64,000 nucleotides of DNA from Stratiolaelaps scimitus (Eukaryota > Arthropoda > Arachnida > Mesostigmata > Laelapidae). The translations under genes and the position numbers were made by a program. Under the pieces are notes generated by a model that did not search any database, was not told the DNA's origin, and saw only the letters and a program-made list of their open reading frames with translations. Where the stretch lies: assembly GCA_019614645.1 (NCBI GenBank), contig JABWDB010000004.1, positions 23,870,001 through 23,934,000 of the forward strand. Direction: 5' to 3'. This document shows, one piece after another, positions 61,404-64,000 of the stretch. Position 1 is the first letter of the stretch. The number at the start of each line of letters is the position of its first letter.

Positions 61404-62500
61404 CCGTTTGTAAGCCTTCGTCTTCATGTTATCTTTAGGTCTCTTCTGTGTTCTGGCCTCTTTCTTGTGCTTCTGCTTGTGTACATCTTCTGCTGTACAT
61501 TGTGTGATTTCGATGCCGGAGGGAAGATCCGTCGTGACAAAGCAAAGCTGAGAACGGAGGTTATTGAGACGGAATTGTCTCTGGAGATCCAGGCGAGCGA
61601 CAGGGCGGTGTCGCCTTTCAACTGCTTTCTCGCCTTCAAGCCGTGCCATGGATAAACATGTAATAGGAACGACACGCGCTCGCATAGAGGCAGACCGGAC
61701 AAACCAAGCAATACAATGCCGCTGCACGTTTACCCATGAACGTTTGCTGGCCACGTTCGTTTTGCGACTCCCCTACGCGCAGCGGCGTATAGAAACGACT
61801 CCCGGCACGCCGGCAGACATTTTCGCCGGGAGACATCTCTCGACATGGGGTCACTTTGTCGTGTAGGTCTCCTCGACGGTTGTGGCCTCTGGTTTTCGGT
61901 TCTTGGCGGGTGGCAGTGGGCTCTGTCAAGAGTCCACCAGGCAGCCGAGCACAGTCGAGCTCATACTCTGGCCTGCCACGTCGCCGCTAGGTGACGTGTG
62001 ACATTGTCGTGTAAAAGCGTGTCGAGCTACTCTCGTGCCGTGTGGTGTAATCCGGGACGCCGACCTCCCCTCCGCATTGCGCCTAGACACTACTATCTTC
62101 GGGAGAGGAATGAAAGGGGGCGCACAAAGGAAAGAAAAACAAGGAGAAACATTGGGCTATGTAGCCGGATGTGTCAAACAGATTGATGGGCTCTGCGAGA
62201 GATCATCCCCCAGAGACGGCGAGCGAGAGTCGAGAACCGCCGGGACAAAGACGACGGCTGAAGCCGATCCCCGAGGGCATCTCAATGAGAGCGATTGATA
62301 GACATTCCGCTGCTGCTGCTGCCGTCCCGGCTGCCAGTGCCGAATGCTGCAATGAAGAGAAGGCGTGTTCAACTTCTAACACTGAGAAACAGAATACTCC
62401 TGCCTCAACGCTTGTGCAACCTCAGGGGAAAAACCTTCGCGGAAGGAAGCTTCTATCGCCCGGCTGACCAGTAACGAAGAAGACACAGACTCCGATATCA
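61404..62500. other. GC-rich island with two unproven frames
   Basis: Plus frame 61404-61655 begins with a Leu/Cys-rich hydrophobic run and continues KIRRDKAKLRTEVIETELSL, but it has no ATG before the hydrophobic part and is opposed by minus 61386-61754. Plus frame 62186-62467 starts at a true ATG and codes for 93 hydrophilic residues with an Ala run from (GCT)n at about 62311-62323. Neither is recognised. The block may be a promoter or untranslated exon. Confidence 0.35.
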
Positions 62501-62504
62501 ACTC

Positions 62505-63170
62505 TGCTAACACTTACAATGTAGCTGATTAAAAAGGTGATAGATACCTTGGCGGGGCCTTGATAATGATAACAAGTGTTATACCGATGATTTCACTCAA
62601 GCTCGTACTAGTGTTTATCCCCCCATCATGTGTGCGACGAATGTCCACGGCATTTTTGCTCTGACACACTTTTACGTATAATAGTGATTCATTTCATTTC
62701 AGTCACTGCGTCAGGTACAGTCACATATAATAATGATAATATTATATACATATATATATATATATATATATCTAAAAATGTATAAAAACGTATGTTCTTA
62801 GTTTTACGTCGTGTAAGATCCGTTACGGGGATATGATTGAGAGTAACATGATAGACGCTTTATTATGAAGGAGAAGTACAGTATTAGATATTACCACCTG
62901 CGCTCCGCCGTGTGATCACTAATATTAATTGCACAGTTATGCGATGTTGTATGAACGAGAAATTAGTCTTAAGGGGAATAGGCTTCGCTTCGAAACCAAC
63001 CAACTGTATTTTATTGGAGGTTACTTCTACATAGTCGTATTCGCCAAGTATTTATTTATACGTAGTCATTATGTGCATTCATTATTAAATTAATAGTGAA
63101 TAAATTACAGCAAAAAAATAATACATTATTCTGCCAGATACCGTTTTTCAGCCTCGTAATGAAAATCCAC
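62505..63170. other. AT-rich DNA, no gene
   Basis: (AT)n at about 62750-62771. Nothing else seen. Confidence 0.5.
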
Positions 63171-63174
63171 TGTC

Positions 63175-63385
63175 CCGTAGATGGTCTTGTGGTGAGCATC
63201 GTCTTGCTAGACATATGGCCTCGGTTCAAATCCTGTCAGACGCCAAGACTCTTTGGATTTCGTTGTTAGCTTTAGCTTTTCTTACCTGTGGATTATTGTT
63301 GGGTACGAGAAGGTTAGAAATAAACTAAGGACGATCCTGGCATGCCCTCGTAATAATACCCAACGGTTTCAGAGCCGACACCGGT
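63175..63385 (+). repeat. tRNA-derived SINE (second family)
   Basis: A-box-like TGGTCTTGTGG (63182-63192) and B box GGTTCAAATCC (63223-63233), 30 bp apart, lie in a tRNA-like head. The body CAGACGCCAAGACTCTTTGG and onward aligns with 15792-15891, and probably on to 15950. It is distinct from the 57741 family in body and tail. The 3' limit is approximate. Confidence 0.65.
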
Positions 63386-63389
63386 AACA

Positions 63390-64000
63390 TTAGTGGAACA
63401 GCTGAGGGCCCGCTCAAACGATATATGATTGTATACTGCCTTGCTTTTGCCTGACATACTAAGGCTTCTCGAGTCTTGAACAGAGCGTGCACTCGAATAT
63501 TGGCCACTCATGCCATTTAAACGTTGGCTCAAACGTGAAATAACTTGTATATATGTAATGTAGGAAAAAAACACAAGAAACAGGAGAGTACACAACTGCC
63601 ATAAACAGCCCCGCTCTGAACTAACGCGGAAAGGTGGACCCAGTGCGGGTAGTGAATAAACTCCCCCCTCGCCGCTGGTTAAGCGGCAGGCAAGCTAAGA
63701 AAGTAAATAATAAATCTGTAATTTCGCTCAGAACTGTTTCATAAATTGTGTTAAATGTTGAGTCTTTATTCGAAATTCACCTCTCGCCATTTGGTTGACT
63801 GCTTATACAGCTTTCAGTTCGTCGAGAAGTCAATATTTACAATCGTGAATCTCTGAAACTGTTGGCTGTGCAGGCACAGGTCCAATACGATGAATATGGA
63901 CTCGCTCGGTGCCTCCTCTTTCAATACAAACGACTCGTAAATAAAACTTTACCAAGATTTCCCTTGAACGAAATCTTCGTATCAACAACAAGTTTGCGCT
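63390..64000. other. no recognised gene
   Basis: Minus frames at 63314-63595 and 63325-63507 overlap the SINE and are not recognised. Nothing else seen to the end of the window. Confidence 0.45.

Noticed and set aside
61404..61655. Leu-rich leader plus charged tail as a secreted protein
   Set aside because: No ATG before the hydrophobic part. The pyrimidine-rich DNA there explains the Leu/Cys run, and an antiparallel frame is open.
1..64000. CRISPR array, bacterial operons, rRNA or intact tRNA genes, phage modules
   Set aside because: No regularly spaced repeats, no tandem long ORFs with ribosome sites, and no rRNA or full tRNA fold seen. The window is eukaryotic in character.

Overview
The window looks like a gene-poor stretch of an animal (metazoan) nuclear genome, most likely arthropod. 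The reasons are very low coding density, long (AT)n, (CT)n/(GA)n, (ATT)n and (CTG)n microsatellites, tRNA-derived SINEs, an R1/I-type non-LTR retrotransposon, Tc1 and mariner transposon remnants, and GC-rich islands of about 0.4-1.3 kb set in AT-rich DNA. The arthropod call rests mainly on the transposon mix and is an inference. No bacterial operon, CRISPR array, rRNA or intact tRNA gene is visible.

No complete protein-coding gene could be recognised. Most open frames are short, mirrored on both strands, or built from simple repeats. The best coding candidates are isolated exon-like pieces. These are a signal-peptide exon followed by a GT donor (44276-44384, +); a signal peptide followed by a WWG motif that faintly resembles the start of a Wnt1/wingless-type ligand but changes frame just after it (59217-59366, +); a 68-codon frame ending in one hydrophobic segment (30479-30685, +); an exon-like block with GC-rich third positions (about 19230-19416, -); and a Cys-containing hydrophilic frame (60140-60391, +). 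All are low confidence. The window may be upstream or intronic DNA of developmental-type genes whose main exons lie elsewhere, but that is inference.

Layout: 1-5.8 kb is AT-rich, with a possible gypsy-like protease relic (about 1 kb) and a perfect 45-bp inverted repeat (2963-3108). GC-rich islands lie near 5.8-6.75, 9.4-9.83, 12.7-13.5, 23.4-24.1, 30.0-31.1, 35.65-36.75, 43.43-44.78, 46.1-47.0, 52.85-53.35, 55.8-56.65, 58.6-59.6 and 61.4-62.5 kb. Between them are eroded mobile elements: a Tc1-type transposase with an inverted second fragment (20.0-20.6 kb), an R1/I-clade LINE (37.45-38.72 kb), a mariner relic (49.65-49.85 kb), four minus-strand copies of a short LINE 3' end (10.95, 17.40, 49.85 and 51.02 kb), and tRNA-derived SINEs (17.66, 57.74 and 63.18 kb) with tail or body fragments at 15.79, 16.58 and 37.01 kb.

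The clearest results are structural: a LINE-end insertion with an intact 16-bp target-site duplication, two perfect foldback sequences, a rearranged Tc1 element, and new SINE/LINE families that can be defined from copies within the window.
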